Source: Neonectria sp. B-13 (Eukaryota; Ascomycota; Sordariomycetes; Hypocreales; Nectriaceae). Taken from it: a DNA stretch of 64,000 nucleotides. The stretch is from assembly GCA_002682825.1 (NCBI GenBank), contig NOKP01000003.1, positions 1,984,001 through 2,048,000 of the forward strand, given 5' to 3'. Every line of letters begins with the position of its first letter. Positions within the stretch are counted from its first letter, which is position 1. Positions 23,006 to 34,816 of this stretch are shown piece by piece. The notes under the pieces are model-generated. The model ran no database searches. It was not told where the DNA came from and worked only from the letters and a program-made list of their open reading frames with translations. Both the position numbers and the translations under genes were made by a program.

Positions 23006-23862
23006 ATGGCCAACGCCGCCGAGAAGATCTCGGTTTACAACCTCGCAGGTCCGTTTCCCCACGACGAGCTCCCCCACACGTCTAATCTCCAAGCCCAATC
23101 GCCTTGAGCCTCCCCCTCCACGTTTGCGGTGCGTACTTCTGACACCGTGGCTCCTCGCGACAAACAGACCTCAAGAACACCTCCGACGACGCCATCCCCA
23201 ACTACCTCAACTCCCTCAAGTTCAAGCAGTCGCATTTCCTCACCGACGTGCGTTTGGCGCTGGGCTACAGCGCCTTCGCCCTCGCCGCCGCCTGCTTCCT
23301 CTGGGACTACAAGCTCGGCTTCGAGAGTACTAAGCACTTCACCGCTGCCGCCGTCGGGCTCTACTCCCTCATCAACACCGCTCTCACAGTATGGATCACT
23401 GTCCGTGAGAAGGGGGTTGTGTACGAGGGTACTTCCTCGTCCGGCGAAACGGTACATGCCTCTTTGTTCTCGTGGTCCTGAACACGGAATCCTCGCTAAC
23501 ACGCGCCGTTACTGCAGATCTCCATCACTACCTCGACCAAGAAGAACGTCCCCATCTACAACCTTATCATCACTGTCACTGGCAAAGACTCCAAAAAGCG
23601 CACCTTCAAGATCACTAAGCCTTTCTCCGCTTGGTTTGACCAGACCGGCCAGTTCGTTGCCCTCCCCTTCCAGGAGATGCTGGCCTCTTCCGTGCCCCTC
23701 ATCGGCAAGTGCGATCCCAAGCGCGTCACCGTCTCTCAAGAGCTGCTCGATGCGAACCCAGATGTCCTCGATGCTATTCTTGCTGCCAACTCAGCAACTG
23801 CGGAGGGAAACTCAACGGCTGCCGAGCCTACTGGCAAGAAGGCAAACAAGAGACGGAAGTAA
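23006..23862 (+). CDS. SPC2: signal peptidase complex subunit 2
   Basis: Spc2 (SPC25 in animals) is a non-catalytic subunit of the ER signal peptidase complex that links it to the Sec61 translocon. Three exons (23006-23048, 23168-23451, 23518-23862) give 223 residues. The cytosolic N-terminus is followed by two membrane helices (ALGYSAFALAAACFLW and FTAAAVGLYSLINTALTVWI). The C-terminal domain begins with KGVVYEG and ends in a lysine-rich tail (KKANKRRK). The hairpin topology and KFKQSHFLTDVRLALG before the first helix fit the SPC25 family. The first donor (GTCCGT) is less usual, but the junction restores Asp-Leu-Lys in frame. Confidence 0.92.
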
Positions 23863-24214
23863 ACAAAAGTTATCGTGGGGGGTTTCGCCAAGAAGGAAAT
23901 ATGAAAACAAAACAAGTTGAGTGTGTAGGATACGGCGTTCGGGGAGGAGCGTATCTTGATACTTCTGCATTGACAGGTTTGGCATGATATCAGAGGCGTC
24001 ATGAACACCTTGGGTTTTGAGATGGGGCATTGCAACTGGAATACGATATCAATATCAAACAAAGTGCAGCCATGCCATGTCCATTGCTATATATCTAATA
24101 GTCCTTGCATGCAACCTCCGGGATACATAATCCAAATGCTTATATCCCAACCGCTCACTGTAGCCGTATGCCTCCATCCGGGCTCCCAATCCTAAAACGC
24201 CTCAGGGATCGCCA
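23863..24214. other. short spacer between convergent genes
   Basis: This holds the 3' ends of SPC2 and MMS19. It is AT-richer than the neighbouring coding DNA. No gene was seen. Confidence 0.5.
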
Positions 24215-27200
24215 TTACTTCAATTCGGCCCAGGCTGCCCTTGCCATCCGGGCCGTCCTTCTCAGATCTCGTACCCGATGCCCGCATGCCAATGTCAGCT
24301 GCCTCTCCACCTGCGACGCATGGGGCAGTAGATGCTGCGACTCAAATATCCGGGGAAGACCTCCTGTAATCTCCAGCGCCAGTTTTCCGCACCCTGCCTG
24401 GGTCTCGAGATCGCTAGTAGCCGTGACATAGTCCTCCGGTAGCCACTCTGGCTTCCGTGTCGAGGTGGGCTTGTTGGAAAAGACGTTGGTGCAGATCTTG
24501 ATGATGCTGCGGAGGTGGTCCTTACCCTTTTCAGGGGCTTCCACCAAAATGTTCTTCAAAACATCGAGGGCGGCCTTCGCATCTGCTCCGACGTCAATAT
24601 TCTGAGCGACGGCGATTGAGATGCGGAGTATCTTGTCCGCGTCTGCCTCGTAGATCGGGAAGCTCATGTGCTTCACCATCAGTAACACGCCAATGCTGAA
24701 GTTTGTCTTGACCAGTTGATCCTTGACCTCAGGGTCCGCGCCAACAGCGATCTGCAGCATGGGACTAACGAGCTCGAAGTATACCTTCTGCATCCACAAG
24801 GGCTTGACAATAGCGTAGTTCTCCTTGGTCAGCGGCTGTTGAGGAGCCACAATCATCTCCAGCTGACGACCGAACTGGTGACCAATCTGGGCATCCTTCG
24901 GTGCTTCCTTAAAAAGCTGCAAAAGTCCCTTTGCTTCTTTACCGATATACCGTCTCATCATTCCGGCAGCGAGGGCATACGTAGACTTGGACTGCTCCAA
25001 CCGATGGCTCTGATCATCACCGTCAGAAGAGGTCTTTACTAATCCGGTCGATAGTTGCTCCAGCGTCGTAATCAAACTCTGCAGGGTCTCAATCTTGTAC
25101 TTGTTCGCTAAAGTTGTCAGGATAGACAGAGTAACTGGTCGAGTGAAACCTTCATCACTCTTCGCAGTGGAGGACGATCCACTGATAATTAACTCCTGGG
25201 CAACACCAACATTGAACTAGAGAAATATCAGATTAGCTCAGAACCTGGCTCATATTCATGGAAACATACCAGGTGTTCTACTGAGGAAGGCCTCAGAGCT
25301 TCAAGTATCGTGAATGACAAAACATTCAGAGATTCGAGTACCAGCCAGCCCCAAGATGAACCGTTTTCTATGATCGACTGTTCATATCCTGAAGCCTTGG
25401 TATCCTCTGGGAGACTTTGAGGAATGTTGATGAAATCCTCTCGGAAAAGACTAATAGCAAAGTTGTTGGCCTGGAGCGAAATCTGTTGCGCTTCACTCAT
25501 CTCGTGCACAACAAAGCCAGCTAAAGCGGATATGAGGTGCAGATACTGGTTCTCGGAGGCCTGGTCCACACCACTGAAGTCCTCACTGAGAGTGAGGCCT
25601 CTTTTGCCAGAACTAGAGTGTGATTCAACGGGCTTCGTAGCCCGACGATAGAGCTGGCGGGCAACGAAGAGGCTAACAAGTAGGAACTCGTTTCGAACCT
25701 CAGCGACAGACGACGTTTGAGAGGCAAGAGGTTGACTCCCGCCGCTAGATCCAGTTTGGCCCGAACCAAGCTGGGCAAGCTCGGGGTATTTCTCTTGTAT
25801 CCTCTGCAGCCAAGACTCGCCCTCAAACGGAAGTTCCTTATCGGGATTCTTCGCCAAACAAGCATCGTTGAAGTACCGAACAGTAGACTGAATGTTAGCC
25901 ACCAACGAGCACCAGATATTTGGGGCCGCCTTGGCATCAAGAGCAGCAAAAAGCTCAGACAGCAATGATTGAATATAGTAAAGGAAATGGCTGAGACCAT
26001 TAGACGCAATCTGAGGCAACTCGGAGCAACCCACGAAAGCCAGATGGGCACCGAGATCCATAATGATCTGGGGGGCTTCGTCATTGGTTTGGGTCTGCCA
26101 GCTAGACCGGATAATGGACATAGCCTGGTCTACCAAGGGCTTAAAGCCACCTGTGTATGATCGAATTGCGCGTTGGATAGCCTTCGTAGTTTCGCTGACG
26201 AGGTCATCGAAGCCCTCTGAAGGGGCGTTCTCAGAACCAGACCGTAGAATTATGGCAAAAAGAGATTCACAGATCTCCGAGCATGCTGCCTCCGGAAGTA
26301 ATCGCTCAGATGTTAAGCCCCCAGACTCTGATGAAGGGCTAAAGGACTTGGCTGGCCTTTGGCACACCAATGCTCCAGCACCCTGGACTGCCTGGGATAC
26401 GATTTTGATGTCATCGTAAGGGATATCTGGCTTTGATCCCTTCTCCACAATGGCTTTGTAAATCTCATTATAAAGGGGTTTGAAGAAGGAATCGATCGCA
26501 GCGAAATCCTCTCGGTCCTCTGCGGACATTTCTGTATCGGCCAGAAGAATCCGGGTCTCCAGGATCACGTAGAGGATTTTCAGGAGATCCTGGCTGTGCA
26601 TTGGTGCCTTGGGATGTCGCAGGTTCTCCTTGATGTGTGTAATGGCCGGAGCCGCCATCAACACGAATGCACCGGGCTTAGCACTGAGAACGCTCACTAG
26701 CAGCCGGCCGGAAGATGATGTGTAAGTAGTGTTGGCAAGGTCCGTTACGCAGTCGCGCGTAACTGCCAGAGTGTAATCTCGAAGGTTGTCCCCCTTGAGT
26801 CTTGTTGTGAGGGACTTAAGCACCTCCAGGGTGCCCCAGATAGTGTCCTCAATCTCGCCATTTCGCACCTCGTACTTGAGACTCCCCCATATTTGATTTT
26901 TGTACGGGCTGATGGATTGCTCGGGGTTGCTGTACTCATCCAAGCATGCTTGGATAGTTTTGAGGATGTCCACCTATGTCTAGTCAGCAAATGCAGCTGC
27001 AAGACGCCTATAATCAAGGGAGTTCTTACCTTAACATTGACTGTCACACCATCTCCTTGATCCAACTTGCCCAGCAGGAATGGGAAGGTTTGATCTGAGA
27101 GAAGATGGGTAGCTGAGAAGCATTTCCGGAGCTGGAGCTTCAGGGCTTCAGGGGTAATGCCAGTTTGCGATGCGCGAGGTAGCGCAATCGGGAAGTAAAG

Positions 27201-28072
27201 CTTGAAGGTGCCGTAAACTTCATCCAATACCTCCTTGGACGGAGAATACTCGACAAGGAATACTCTTAGGATATCAAACCAGACCATTAGACATTCAGGA
27301 TCCCGCTCGCTTCTGCAAATTTGCAAAAGGTCCACCATAAACCCAGCAGAGGACCCGTGTTTGTGTTGCAGGTCGCTAGCGACTTCAGGTGTCGTCATCA
27401 AGTGGCGTATGAGCTCGTAAATGGTGAGTCGTGTCTTGGACACCTGGCGCGGGAAGTCGTCTTTCAACGCGCAGATTTTCTGGATGATGTCGTTTCCACT
27501 TTGCTTTTGGAAAGACTTCATGGCGACAATGCGTGCAAGAGCGCTGGCCGACGGCAGGATGCCAGCCTTGTGATCCACCTCAAACATAGCACCAAAGAAG
27601 CCGACCAGTAGCTTGACTATTAGGCTGTCAGAAACGGGCTTCATAGGAAATCCTAGACAACACTTGACGCACCTTGACTGGGCTTCAGAACGTCCTTGTT
27701 TAAAAAGTCAAGGGTCCGAGAAAGGAATTCCAGAGCTAAAAGGGTCAGAACTAATTCGATAGGTGCGGAGGGTGGAAGTTGCTTACCTTTGGCTCTCCCC
27801 GTCCAGTCAGGAGTGCCATCGCCGTCTTCTGCCTCAGTGGCACCCCCTGGCATCCAGGGTTGCACAGCTTCAACCCACCGAGCCACCGGGTTCAAGTTTG
27901 AGCCGCCAGCTTGAATTTCTGTAACCGTTAGAAAAAGCTCGTCACCATAACAAAAAAAGATGGCTGCTGCTTTCGGAAACACACCTTTAGCAGCGGTTTG
28001 GGCAATGGTCGTCTGTCGCCCCTCATCATCAGCGAGGACAAACTCCAGCGCCAGCTGCCGAAAGTCAGCCAT
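24215..28072 (-). CDS. MMS19: MMS19/Met18 cytosolic iron-sulfur assembly protein
   Basis: MMS19 is the HEAT-repeat scaffold of the cytosolic iron-sulfur targeting complex. It delivers Fe-S clusters to DNA polymerases, helicases and XPD. Six exons (27985-28072, 27787-27918, 27673-27735, 27030-27616, 25270-26973, 24215-25216) give 1191 residues. The start MADFRQLALEFVLADDE and, after splicing, EIQAGGSNLNPVARWVEAV lead into the MMS19 N-terminal domain. Its conserved core is visible as YFPIALPRASQTGITPEALKL and FPFLLGKLDQGDGVTVNVK before the phase-0 junction to VDILKTIQACLDEYS. The C-terminus closes with the repeat RVRDLRRTARMARAAWAELK. Three short 5' exons carry phase-1 junctions that all match. 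The third acceptor is CTAATAG at 27617, because the nearer CAG would create a stop. The gene is head-to-head with ATP11. Confidence 0.9.
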
Positions 28073-28755
28073 GATGGGCTAGGTAAAGCTCCAATATTCG
28101 GTCCGTGGCGTTTAGATCCGTGATATACAGAGATTCGATAGGCGAGACCAGACGGAATAACTCAGTGTGAGCTAGGACAGGCCTGTGATGTTGTGAGGCT
28201 TGGATTGGTTGTCAAGCGGCAGAAAGTTGATGCCCGCCAAGGCGGTGTGATTTTACCGCGGGGTACAAATACTCTACAATCAGGTCCAGCGGTTTGCTTG
28301 CTGGGAATGTGGAATCTGATAGAATGAGAGATCCGGAGTGAAAAGTCGACAAATGATCTGTGGAAGTTCTTTCCAATTCTTCGACAGAAAGCGGCCTGAG
28401 GTAATCTCGTCCAATTACCAAAGCCGCTTTTGTCATTGCAAAAGGTCCGAAGCCGGAAGCATCCCTCTATCTCGGGAGTTCGGAGCCGGTCCGCAATAGA
28501 GGTCCCGTGGGGTTGGCTCCACTATTGGCCCAATGACGGCAGAGACGTGCTTGGTGTGGCCCAACTCAACCCCAAAAGCCCCCAAAAGCCCGGGAAGCTG
28601 ACCCCTGTCACCACCTGTTGTTAGTGGCTGAATCTTTTGAAGATTGCAACTTCACCTGCACCTTCGGCTGTTCAACTCACCCTTCACCCTCACCACGCCA
28701 CCCCTACGCTGGTATCGTCCACGGAGAGCCCTCCACTACCAAGCCACCCCTCGCA
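28073..28755. promoter_or_regulatory. shared MMS19/ATP11 upstream region
   Basis: This 683-bp divergent spacer has no supported gene. The ATP11 frame is open upstream to 28618 but has no ATG before 28756, so this part is read as leader. Confidence 0.5.
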
Positions 28756-29745
28756 ATGGCCTCACTACGCATTCCCGCCCTGCGGCATCTCGCCGTGTCT
28801 CCTCTCCGCGCAACCCGCGTCATCAATCAGCGCCGCTGGGCCCAGGTCCACGATGTCCGCTTCCTCGCCACGACCCGCCCCTCCCAGGTCGTTATCGACA
28901 AGTATCGCGCCCAGCTCGACCAGAAGGCGAAGCAAGAAGGACTCTCCAGCATTGACGAGCTCAAGGCTGCCTATGCTGCCAAGATTGAAGCCGAGCGCCT
29001 CAAGAACGTTGTCGAGGAGCATTACATCCCTCAAGCCCCGAACACGCCCGTCAGCCAACCCAATGCCGACGGCAGACCTATAACGAATCCTAGCGAGCCT
29101 CCGAAGACCCCGAATATCCCGAAAATCCCAAAGACCGGCAGCGACAAGCCTGCGGTCAAGGCTCTCGACGATATCATTGACCTTGAGAAGGCTCGTGAGC
29201 TGCCCGAAAAGGAGCTCACGGCCGTCTGGCGCCTGCGACATGCCTCCTCTCCCCAGAACATCTGCGCCGTGGTTCCCACCTCCACATACAAAGCCATGGA
29301 GGAGGCTGCGAAGACGTCTCCTCAATTCGTCCTCCCCGTCCCTCATCCGACGCAGGGCGCCGAGATTCACTACCTACAATGGACCTTTGACGCCTCCTCC
29401 AAGACCAGCACTGTACTCTTCACCCAGCTGGCCGAGTACAAGGCCAGGGGCGAGTTTGCGCAGCCGCACACCACCATCACACACCACTTGGACCTGGCCA
29501 ACGACAAGGGCCTGGTGCTGATGCAGGGTCAGGTTGTCGAGGGCCGCGGTATCAAGCCCGAGCATGCCCAATGGCTTGCCATGTGCCTGCAGCGGTTTTA
29601 CGGTGGATGGGAAGGTGAAGGTGTTATTGGTGGAGAGCGCAAGGAGAGGGCCGATGAGCGGACGAAGTTGTTGAAATGGTTCGCTGCTGGCGATTCGAGG
29701 TTCAACCTAGAAAAGCTAATGGAGGAGGCTGAGCGACTTGGTTAA
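28756..29745 (+). CDS. ATP11: mitochondrial F1-ATPase assembly factor Atp11
   Basis: Atp11 is a chaperone that binds free beta subunits of the F1-ATPase until alpha-beta assembly in the mitochondrial matrix. This is a single exon of 329 residues. The N-terminus is Arg/Ser/Ala-rich with no acidic residues for the first about 30 positions (MASLRIPALRHLAVSPLRAT), a typical matrix presequence. A coiled, charged region (DKYRAQLDQKAKQEGLSSI) leads to a Pro-rich linker and the ATP11 domain. The domain is marked by LDDIIDLEKARELPEKELTA and IWRLRH-type wording (VWRLRHAS), then FVLPVPHPTQGAEIHYLQW and HTTITHHLDLANDKGLVLM. No intron is needed. The stop lies 181 bp from the convergent CoA-ligase stop. 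Confidence 0.93.
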   Translation: MASLRIPALRHLAVSPLRATRVINQRRWAQVHDVRFLATTRPSQVVIDKYRAQLDQKAKQEGLSSIDELKAAYAAKIEAERLKNVVEEHYIPQAPNTPVSQPNADGRPITNPSEPPKTPNIPKIPKTGSDKPAVKALDDIIDLEKARELPEKELTAVWRLRHASSPQNICAVVPTSTYKAMEEAAKTSPQFVLPVPHPTQGAEIHYLQWTFDASSKTSTVLFTQLAEYKARGEFAQPHTTITHHLDLANDKGLVLMQGQVVEGRGIKPEHAQWLAMCLQRFYGGWEGEGVIGGERKERADERTKLLKWFAAGDSRFNLEKLMEEAERLG

Positions 29746-29926
29746 AATAAGTCGAGGAACTTACGCGAACATGAATCTCCCGTGGTGTAAAATGATGGAT
29801 TATCTGTTTGGACTCATGGGATACAACCACAGATAGAGGGGGAGAACAGCATACCTAGCTACAAGAGCACATACATGTAGGATTACACCGGATATATATG
29901 TACAAAATCATCACGACCTCTCCAAC

Positions 29927-31876
29927 CTACAGTTTGGCTTGTGGTCCCGTCGCCTCTTCTTTCCTGACTTGATCCCTCAACACTCGCCTCAAGATCTTGC
30001 CCGATGCTGACTTTGGAATCTCCTTGAGAAACCGGACTCCTCCGCGTAACTTCTTGGGAGGCCCAACCCGACTACTCAACCACTCGACAATATCTGCAGC
30101 GAGCTCATCGCTCTCGTCAACGCCCGCACTGGGGACCACGTAGGCCCGCGGAACTTCGGTGTGTTCAGCCTCATTCCACACGCCAATGACACACACATCA
30201 GCAATATCCTTGCGGCCGATGAGTTTAGCTTCTAGCTCGGCAGGGGCGACTTGGAAACCCTCTGTGAAAGTGAACGTTTATTAGCAAGTAGGTTGGGTGG
30301 TTTCAGCTGTATAGTATAGAGAGGAACTTACTGTATTTGATGAGCTCCTTGATGCGATCTGTAACGTATAGATTGTTGTTTGGGCAGATATACATAACAT
30401 CGCCAGTTTTAAACCAGCCGTCGTCGGTGAAGGTCTCCTTGTTCAGTTCGGGCTTGTTCCAATAGCCTTGGAAAACGTTAGGGCCCTTTAGAAGCAACTC
30501 TCCTGGCTGTGCGTCTTGTTAGTAAAGCAATAATGCGAGCAAATGAGTGATGGTTTGTTAACACGTACAGTTCCAGTAGACACTTCTTTTCCCTCAGAAT
30601 CAACAATTTTCGCCTGCATGTTTGGCACTAGCTTGCCCACAGAGCCTTGGAATCGTGCCCATTCATCGAACAACTGAATGCTCACTGTCGGACTGGTCTC
30701 CGAGAGTCCGTAGCCTTGCTTAACGCTAACACGGAGCCGCTCCCACACGGCATCCACGAGATCCCGGCTCAGCGGTGCGGCGGCCGAGTTGACGAAGCGC
30801 AACGACGAAAGTTTGTATTTCTCGACAAGTGGGTGCTTTCCCAGAGCGAGGATGATGGGCGGCGGCACATACAGAAAGGTCAGCTGGTGATCCTGGATGA
30901 GCTGGCAGGCCTGAGCAAGGTCAAACTTGGCCATGACAATACACCTGGCGCCCGTGAGGAGGGTGACATTGAGGACGACGCCGAGACCCTATGGTTAGAA
31001 ATCAGTGTGGTGCCGGTGGCTTCGCTAGACAGTGTATATAGGCTCACATAGACGTGAAAGAAGGGGAGAACTCCAAGTTGAGAATCCATGTCCCAGCTTA
31101 TCAGATTGAGGTCGGATCGAGAGAACTGGCGTGAGTTGGCGACCATGTTGTAATGCGTTAACATAACGCCTTTGGGAAGCCCGGTCGTGCCCTGAATCTG
31201 TAAGTCTTGTCCGGCAAGTCTACTGCTGAGAATTCAACGTACGGAGCTATACACCAAGTAAACAAGATCCTTGTGAGGATCAATGGTTGGTCGCCTCGGT
31301 TGGATCCAGACTCCTTTGGCCGTCACCTCGGTCCAGTGCTTAAATCTACCTTCTTCATCTCTTTCATCACCCAGCAGGATGATGTTGTCGAACGGTATAT
31401 GCGCCAACTCGGCAGCCTTGCAAGCTGTCTGGAGAAACGCATTATGGGTGACAAGAGCCTTAGCCTGGGAATCGACCAACTGGTGCGCAAGCTCTTCGGC
31501 CGTGTAGGTTGGATTGGCAGGACTGGCGACACCGCCGGCCCAGATGACACCGAGGTTGACGACGGCAGTGTCAATGTGGTTAGGCGCGAAGAATCCAAGC
31601 ACGTCGCCTTTGGTCCATTCGAAAACATGCTTGAGGCCGCGGCCAAAGGAAATAGAGAGATCTTTAACCTGGCCGAATGTGTACGAACGGTCCGTGTCGC
31701 CGTCGACGAGGATCGCTACAGGGAATGTCAGCTACCCTATGCTAGCGCTGGGCGATCGAGAAGCGTGGCGAGTTCTAACTGTGAGTGTCTGGGAAGTCCT
31801 TCGAGCTCTCCATGTAGTAGCTCCATATGTCGACGAGCGGTATGTCGACATCGACAAAGGGAGAGTTGAGCGGCAT
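29927..31876 (-). CDS. peroxisomal 4CL-like acyl-CoA ligase
   Basis: This is an ANL-superfamily adenylate-forming ligase that would activate a fatty or aromatic acid to its CoA thioester. Six exons (31780-31876, 31243-31715, 31048-31191, 30569-30988, 30332-30506, 29927-30261) give 547 residues. Motifs in order: the P-loop [14 protein letters not shown], formed exactly at the exon 2-3 junction; [32 protein letters not shown], completed by the last splice; and [11 protein letters not shown] with the catalytic lysine. The C-terminus is AKL, an accepted peroxisomal PTS1 signal. Overall wording is closest to fungal 4-coumarate-CoA ligase-like enzymes, but the substrate cannot be read from sequence. 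The first donor (GTTAGA at 31779) is unusual. Downstream junctions are canonical. Confidence 0.88.
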
Positions 31877-32638
31877 GGTGACGGTAATTGTTCGACGGGC
31901 GGGCCAATGGAAGAGCAAGGAAGAGGCACTGAGGGAGGGTATCTCGGATTCTCAACGCGCAGCTACTTTCATGGATGACCCGTGGAGAAAGCAGACCGGC
32001 ATAACCAAGCTGGGAAATATGTGCATCATTAAGGGGAGCCGGACTATGTAATTAAACGGCCTGTCCCAAGACCAGACCCCGGGGCATGAGGTCAGTTTGC
32101 GGCGTCGAGGCACATGATTCCGCGGTGACACGATAGATACATCGAGCACAAGCCTGAACCTTGCTGCACGTTGAAGCACCAACACGCAGGTCTACAGGTC
32201 GCATCTGCATTAGTGCCGGTGCGACCAACAGCCGTTCCTCCAACTTCCCAAGTAGGCGTGGTGCGCCGAGCAATTGAGGTGTCCAAGTGCGAGGGAGAGG
32301 AATGGCTTCCGCGGTGGAGTTTGCTGTACGCGCGGGGATGTGGGGAACTCTGAACACCCATGACGGCAGCTATCTCAAGTGGCTGGGGATTTGACCTTAC
32401 CATCAACGGGCGTGTTGCTCCGAACAAATGACGATAAGGCTGTGTAAGGAAAATTAGACTACCTATGATGGGTTTGGTAACAAAAAATCTATTAATATGT
32501 TTACCCTGGCGAGTCTTGCCAGTTATCATACCCCAAGACACTATATACTCCTATATCGCCTTCGCTGCTGTATATGTGCGTCGTATATCCTTCATGTCAT
32601 ATGTGCATCGTCACGTATACTCGTCGTCCTTATATCTA
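31877..32638. other. spacer between two minus-strand genes
   Basis: This should contain the CoA-ligase promoter and the 3' end of the lipase gene. No supported gene, repeat or RNA was seen. Confidence 0.45.
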
Positions 32639-34816
32639 CTAATCACTGCTGCTGCTGCTCGACTGAACATCGTCGACAACATCCACTGGAGCGCTATTGA
32701 CGGGACTCCATTGCTCGACATGCTCGCATCCTTCAGGCACACGACACAAGTCGCGCGCATTGCACGTCTTCCACAACACCTCGCGAATCTCCTTGAACAC
32801 TTGGTCCACGGCATCCATCGCCCAGATCACGTCTAGGTGCTCGTACTCAGGGATGACCTTGCTGTGCACCACATTGACATACGGCTCGCGCCCCTTCTCG
32901 AACCGTCGGAGCAGCTTCTTCCCGTCGACAAGCTCATCATTGCCGCATACCCACAGCGCAAACGGCGGTGCTTGTTTGTTGTACCACGCTGTCGCGCCTT
33001 TCGGGTGCTTTCGATGTGCCTCAACTGCCAACTTCGTTCGTGGTGTTATAGGCCGGCCATCCGTGCTGCCATCCATGTGTTCCTCAGCTTGAAGGTCCTC
33101 CTTGGTGCTCAGGATGCATTTATGCTTCGCGAAGCATTCCCGGCCGAGCCACCACCGCATGGACTCAGCGCTAACGTAGACGGGTGCAAATTGGAACATG
33201 CGATTCCGAAGACCACGATCCCAACGCTCATCCGTCCAGTCAAACATGAAGGAGAAGACCTTGTAGCCAAGCCACCCGTATAAACGAGGGTTTAACAGAC
33301 CATGCATCTGCATCATGAGAGGGATAAATGCGTGTATGCCAAACATGAGCCGAAAGAGCGCAGGTGAGATGATGCGCATAAACTTGAAGTACATCTTGCC
33401 AATGAGAGACCCGGCGTAAGCAGCCGGTGCCAAAGCACAGAAGACGGTCAGTTTCTCGCCCAGGTCAGGTCTCTGCTCCTTAGCCAGAGCAACAAACGTT
33501 TGGGTTGTTCCCTGAGAGTGGCAGATCAGACCTATCTTCTCAAATCCCGTCTCAGAGATGACGCGGGAAGTCAGCGCAGGCAGGTCAAACACACCCATTT
33601 GGCGGATATTCCAGCACCACATCCTTGGATCACTGTACTCGAGCAGAGTGTGTTTGGGCTTGAAGCCACATCGATTATTGCCCAACCAGACGTCGTAACC
33701 AGACTTGCAGAGCCAAAAAGCAAGGGAGTCGTCGTCGTTGCAGCAGTAGGCGCCAGAACTTTGTAGAAGCCCATGCATGAGCAGCACTGGAAATTTAGGC
33801 CTACCCTCAGTGTTTCTTAACTTCTTCTTGGAGTCCTTGAAGACGTTGGGACCCTGTTGAGACCGATCGCTGTCTTCCATCTCGGTGTATTCCTTTGGAT
33901 CGTAGACGTGCCATAGGTCGATGATGAAGCCGTCTTCTGTTTGCACTTCGAGAGTTTCGACATCGAGTCCAACCCGCCGAGCGTAGTAGCTGACATCACA
34001 GATGATAGGATCCGGGCCGCCCGCGGTCGGTGGGTACTCATCGGCTATTGGGTCGCGTCCTAGATTCAACATGTTTGGAGACTGTTTCTCTTTCCAGGCT
34101 TTTTCCTTCTCTTTTCTGGCCTCAGCTCTTGCTTTTTCCTCTTCGTAGAATGGGCGTGTCTTGTTGAGGTTTCGAAACGTCAGTCGGTAAAATATCTTCT
34201 TCCAGACCAACGGCATGCTCGTGAACAGAGAACCTAAAACGATGACGCCAAGGAAGGCTAGACTGAGAAAGAAAGACGAGATCTGAAAGAATCGGCACTG
34301 GAGATTGCGAACCATCGAGGGTGGACCGTACAAAGGGAGAGGAGGGAACAGGGGATTGGTGTGGGATGGTGGCATGGCGCCTTGTAACGTATCGCCGGCC
34401 GACTTTTGCAGCGATGCACCATTCTGTTTCTCTGGCAGGTTGACCACCTTTTGGTGCCCGTCATCTACCCGAGTGGTACTGGGAACGTCTTGTTGGCTCT
34501 CTGTTCCAGGCTTGCTTTCGTCTGTCTCGGCTTTGCCCTCGACTCCTTCGCGGAGGATATTGAGGCGGTGGGCCTCTTGGAGGGGCACACCCGGAAGTCG
34601 TTGGCCATCCGATGTGATAATGATGGGGTCATGGGGAGTGACGAACTCGGCCCTGACGGCAAGGGATGCATCGGAGGGATGATCGTTAGTGAGCGGTTGG
34701 TGAGAGAGCTTTTCAGCTTGCTGAGTAAATTGGACAGCGTTCTTGATTAGTTCAATGCCGGGACTTTGAGACTGTTCCTGCTGAGCGCTGTCGGAAGCAC
34801 CGGGGGTTTGAGCCAT
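32639..34816 (-). CDS. membrane-anchored acid-lipase/steryl-ester hydrolase
   Basis: This single-exon alpha/beta-hydrolase of 725 residues belongs to the ab-hydrolase-associated lipase group (yeast TGL1/YEH1/YEH2, animal acid lipases). These enzymes hydrolyse steryl esters or triacylglycerol. One membrane helix lies at about 178-200 after a disordered N-terminus. The lid/associated segment is YARRVGLDVETLEVQTEDGF. The oxyanion region is LLMHGLLQSSGAY. The nucleophile elbow is CHSQG (Ser434). The acid is Asp627 or Asp631 (GNDELVD), and the base is His660 (YEHLD). All three catalytic positions are present, so it should be active. Where it resides (lipid droplet, ER or plasma membrane) is not determined. 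I chose ATG 34816. The frame is open further up to 34867, but without an ATG. The C-terminus is a short Ser run encoded by CTG repeats. Confidence 0.92.
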   Translation of the reverse strand: MAQTPGASDSAQQEQSQSPGIELIKNAVQFTQQAEKLSHQPLTNDHPSDASLAVRAEFVTPHDPIIITSDGQRLPGVPLQEAHRLNILREGVEGKAETDESKPGTESQQDVPSTTRVDDGHQKVVNLPEKQNGASLQKSAGDTLQGAMPPSHTNPLFPPLPLYGPPSMVRNLQCRFFQISSFFLSLAFLGVIVLGSLFTSMPLVWKKIFYRLTFRNLNKTRPFYEEEKARAEARKEKEKAWKEKQSPNMLNLGRDPIADEYPPTAGGPDPIICDVSYYARRVGLDVETLEVQTEDGFIIDLWHVYDPKEYTEMEDSDRSQQGPNVFKDSKKKLRNTEGRPKFPVLLMHGLLQSSGAYCCNDDDSLAFWLCKSGYDVWLGNNRCGFKPKHTLLEYSDPRMWCWNIRQMGVFDLPALTSRVISETGFEKIGLICHSQGTTQTFVALAKEQRPDLGEKLTVFCALAPAAYAGSLIGKMYFKFMRIISPALFRLMFGIHAFIPLMMQMHGLLNPRLYGWLGYKVFSFMFDWTDERWDRGLRNRMFQFAPVYVSAESMRWWLGRECFAKHKCILSTKEDLQAEEHMDGSTDGRPITPRTKLAVEAHRKHPKGATAWYNKQAPPFALWVCGNDELVDGKKLLRRFEKGREPYVNVVHSKVIPEYEHLDVIWAMDAVDQVFKEIREVLWKTCNARDLCRVPEGCEHVEQWSPVNSAPVDVVDDVQSSSSSSD

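Noticed and set aside
25228..26973. Separate 581-residue protein starting at GTG 26973
   Set aside because: This is exon 5 of MMS19 read through its donor. Junctions on both sides are canonical and in phase.
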